The notes under the pieces: model-generated
What the model saw: only the letters and a program-made list of their open reading frames with translations
Told to the model about the DNA's origin: nothing
Database searches by the model: none
In this document: positions 62,603 to 64,000 of the stretch, piece after piece
How positions within the stretch are numbered: position 1 is the first letter of the stretch
Layout: every line of letters begins with the position of its first letter
Program-made: the position numbers and the translations under genes
NCBI GenBank assembly: GCA_050084515.1
Contig: CM114274.1
Location: forward strand, 15,252,001 to 15,316,000
Origin: Blasia pusilla
Taxonomy: Eukaryota > Marchantiophyta > Marchantiopsida > Blasiales
Length of the DNA stretch: 64,000 bases
Direction: 5' to 3'

Positions 62603-64000
62603 GGCTCGACGGACTGCGACGTTTAGGATCAGCGATTCCGAATGCTCGTCGGGTGTATATCTACAGCAGACTCGCACGATGATGCTTCATTGGTACCGAT
62701 GCTTTTGTTCATCAGGAGTCGAAGAATCGCGGTCGTCCTGCTTTGCAAGCCGCGCTCCAGAACCACTCTCCCAGCGACTCTTGCACTGGAATTTGGTGCG
62801 CGGTCACCATTCCTACTCAGGAACTCCTCTCCTCTCCTCAGGAACTCCACTCTCTACGATCACTCCACTCCTCTCCTCTCCTCTCCTCTCCGGTGCTGCA
62901 AGAGGTCCGGAGCAACTCCTTCGCCTTCATCGACGAGTGAGCGACAATTCCAAGCACTCGCCAGACCCGCACAGCATGGCTCAGGCTGACGCTACCTGGC
63001 CCGAATGGGGCAGCGACATCTTCGAAGACGCTGGAGCCCTCGCAGCAGCGTTAGCGTGAGCGTGGGAATCGCTTCGGCACATGCGGCCAAAGGAAGGCTG
63101 GTGTGAAATGCAGGACATAGTGCTCCCGCAACACCGCGAGAATCCGGAAAATCACCTGACGGTGTGCACGAGAACGAGAGGCTTGTCCGAAACGTTGAGA
63201 GGACACAGAGGAGAACGCCGACGCTCTCGGGACTTGGAAATCGCCACAGACACTCGTTCTCGTCTCTCGTCGCACCGATTCCAGCCCCTCATTCGGCATC
63301 GGACGCTGTGGCGGGAAGAGTCTGGGGGGACGCGCATACACACACGCAAAGCACGCGCGGAATGCTTTTCAATGCGCGAGCGGACCGGTTCGACGAAGCT
63401 CCGGAGTCGACTCGCTCGGATGCACCCATGGCAAATGGGCACACTGGGGAGACGCAATTTTTCACGAGGAGGAATGAAAAGATTCAAATATGGAAGATGA
63501 TAATGTGAAATTAGTGGACATATTGTGAATGAAGTTTAATTTTAAAAAAGATGATGAAAATTAAATAAGATAGAATTTTTTTAAATACATCTAACTTTTC
63601 ATATAGTTTCCTTTGACATAAAGAATTCATTTTGATGATCAAAGAGAAGAAATAGATGGAATCAATAGAGTATTTTAGATTTAATGACTCATGTTATGCA
63701 CATAAAATGATAACACTCAAATTCTTAAAGTTAAATTAAGTTCAAGTCATAAAAATGTAGAATAAATTTTTCATGATAAAATAATCATCAACTCATGTAA
63801 GGAACTCAATGAAAAAACTTTCATAAGGTGATTAGAAGAATCTTAATCATAAAATATGACATACCTAGCTTTAAAATCCTAATACTATGATCTTATACTA
63901 ACTTACTTGAAAGACACATGTTTTTCTTTCTCTTTTCGAAACTTGAAAATAGACGCAATTTATATTCAAAAAGAGTATTTATTAACCTCTAATTTAATAA
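62603..64000. other. Upstream flank of right UGT, no gene seen
   Basis: Should include the UGT promoter (read on -). Includes a (CTCTC)n microsatellite with duplicated CAGGAACTCC at 62815-62893. 63500-64000 is AT-rich. Overlapping frames at 63051-63508 on both strands are GC-driven and domain-free. Confidence 0.45.

Overview
The window is nuclear DNA of a land plant: GT-AG spliced genes with canonical plant exon structures (two family-1 UDP-glycosyltransferases and a class III secretory peroxidase) sit far apart in AT-rich DNA packed with decayed retrotransposons and tandem repeats. The lineage cannot be fixed from sequence alone. A cytosine-methyltransferase-bearing Ty3/gypsy element and an apparently restriction-like-endonuclease LINE would suit a non-flowering plant (lycophyte, fern, moss or gymnosperm), but that is inference.

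Layout. 1-5.4 kb: intergenic DNA with a dead UGT exon 4. 5.4-8.1 kb: intact four-exon UGT on +. 8.1-20.9 kb: no recognisable complete gene; local duplications, strong hairpins, a LINE tail and a GC-rich island. 20.9-23.8 kb: complete four-exon peroxidase on +. 24-31 kb: mostly unassigned, with a tentative small membrane-anchored gene near 28.1-29.5 kb. 31-42.4 kb: gypsy remnants, then a 9.2 kb Ty3/gypsy element (33256-42433). 42.4-57 kb: nested LTR debris, a solo copia LTR, a copia pol remnant, a LINE remnant and oppositely oriented gypsy LTRs. 57.5-58.8 kb: about 25 copies of a 49 bp minisatellite running into the stop codon of a second four-exon UGT on - (58.8-62.6 kb). The end is AT-rich and apparently gene-free.

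The most notable feature is the gypsy element. Between protease and reverse transcriptase it carries a C5-cytosine DNA methyltransferase (motif I DLFGGIG, motif IV PCQ, motif VI ENV, motif VIII RxR, and a C-terminal motif X-like helix). Its integrase C-terminus is followed by a PHD finger. Gag with two zinc knuckles, protease, methyltransferase, RT/RNase H, integrase and PHD thus come from one element, which would combine a DNA-methylation writer with a histone reader. The copy is dead (frameshifts, stops, an internal inversion), although its LTRs look about 98% identical by eye. A PHD-integrase remnant at 31.25 kb shows the family has other copies.

The two UGTs share intron positions and phases (0,0,2) and the 44-residue PSPG box, so they are paralogs. 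They face each other across about 50 kb, and the exon 4 remnant at 2.0 kb shows the family has also lost members here. The peroxidase is unrelated in function (apoplastic haem peroxidase).
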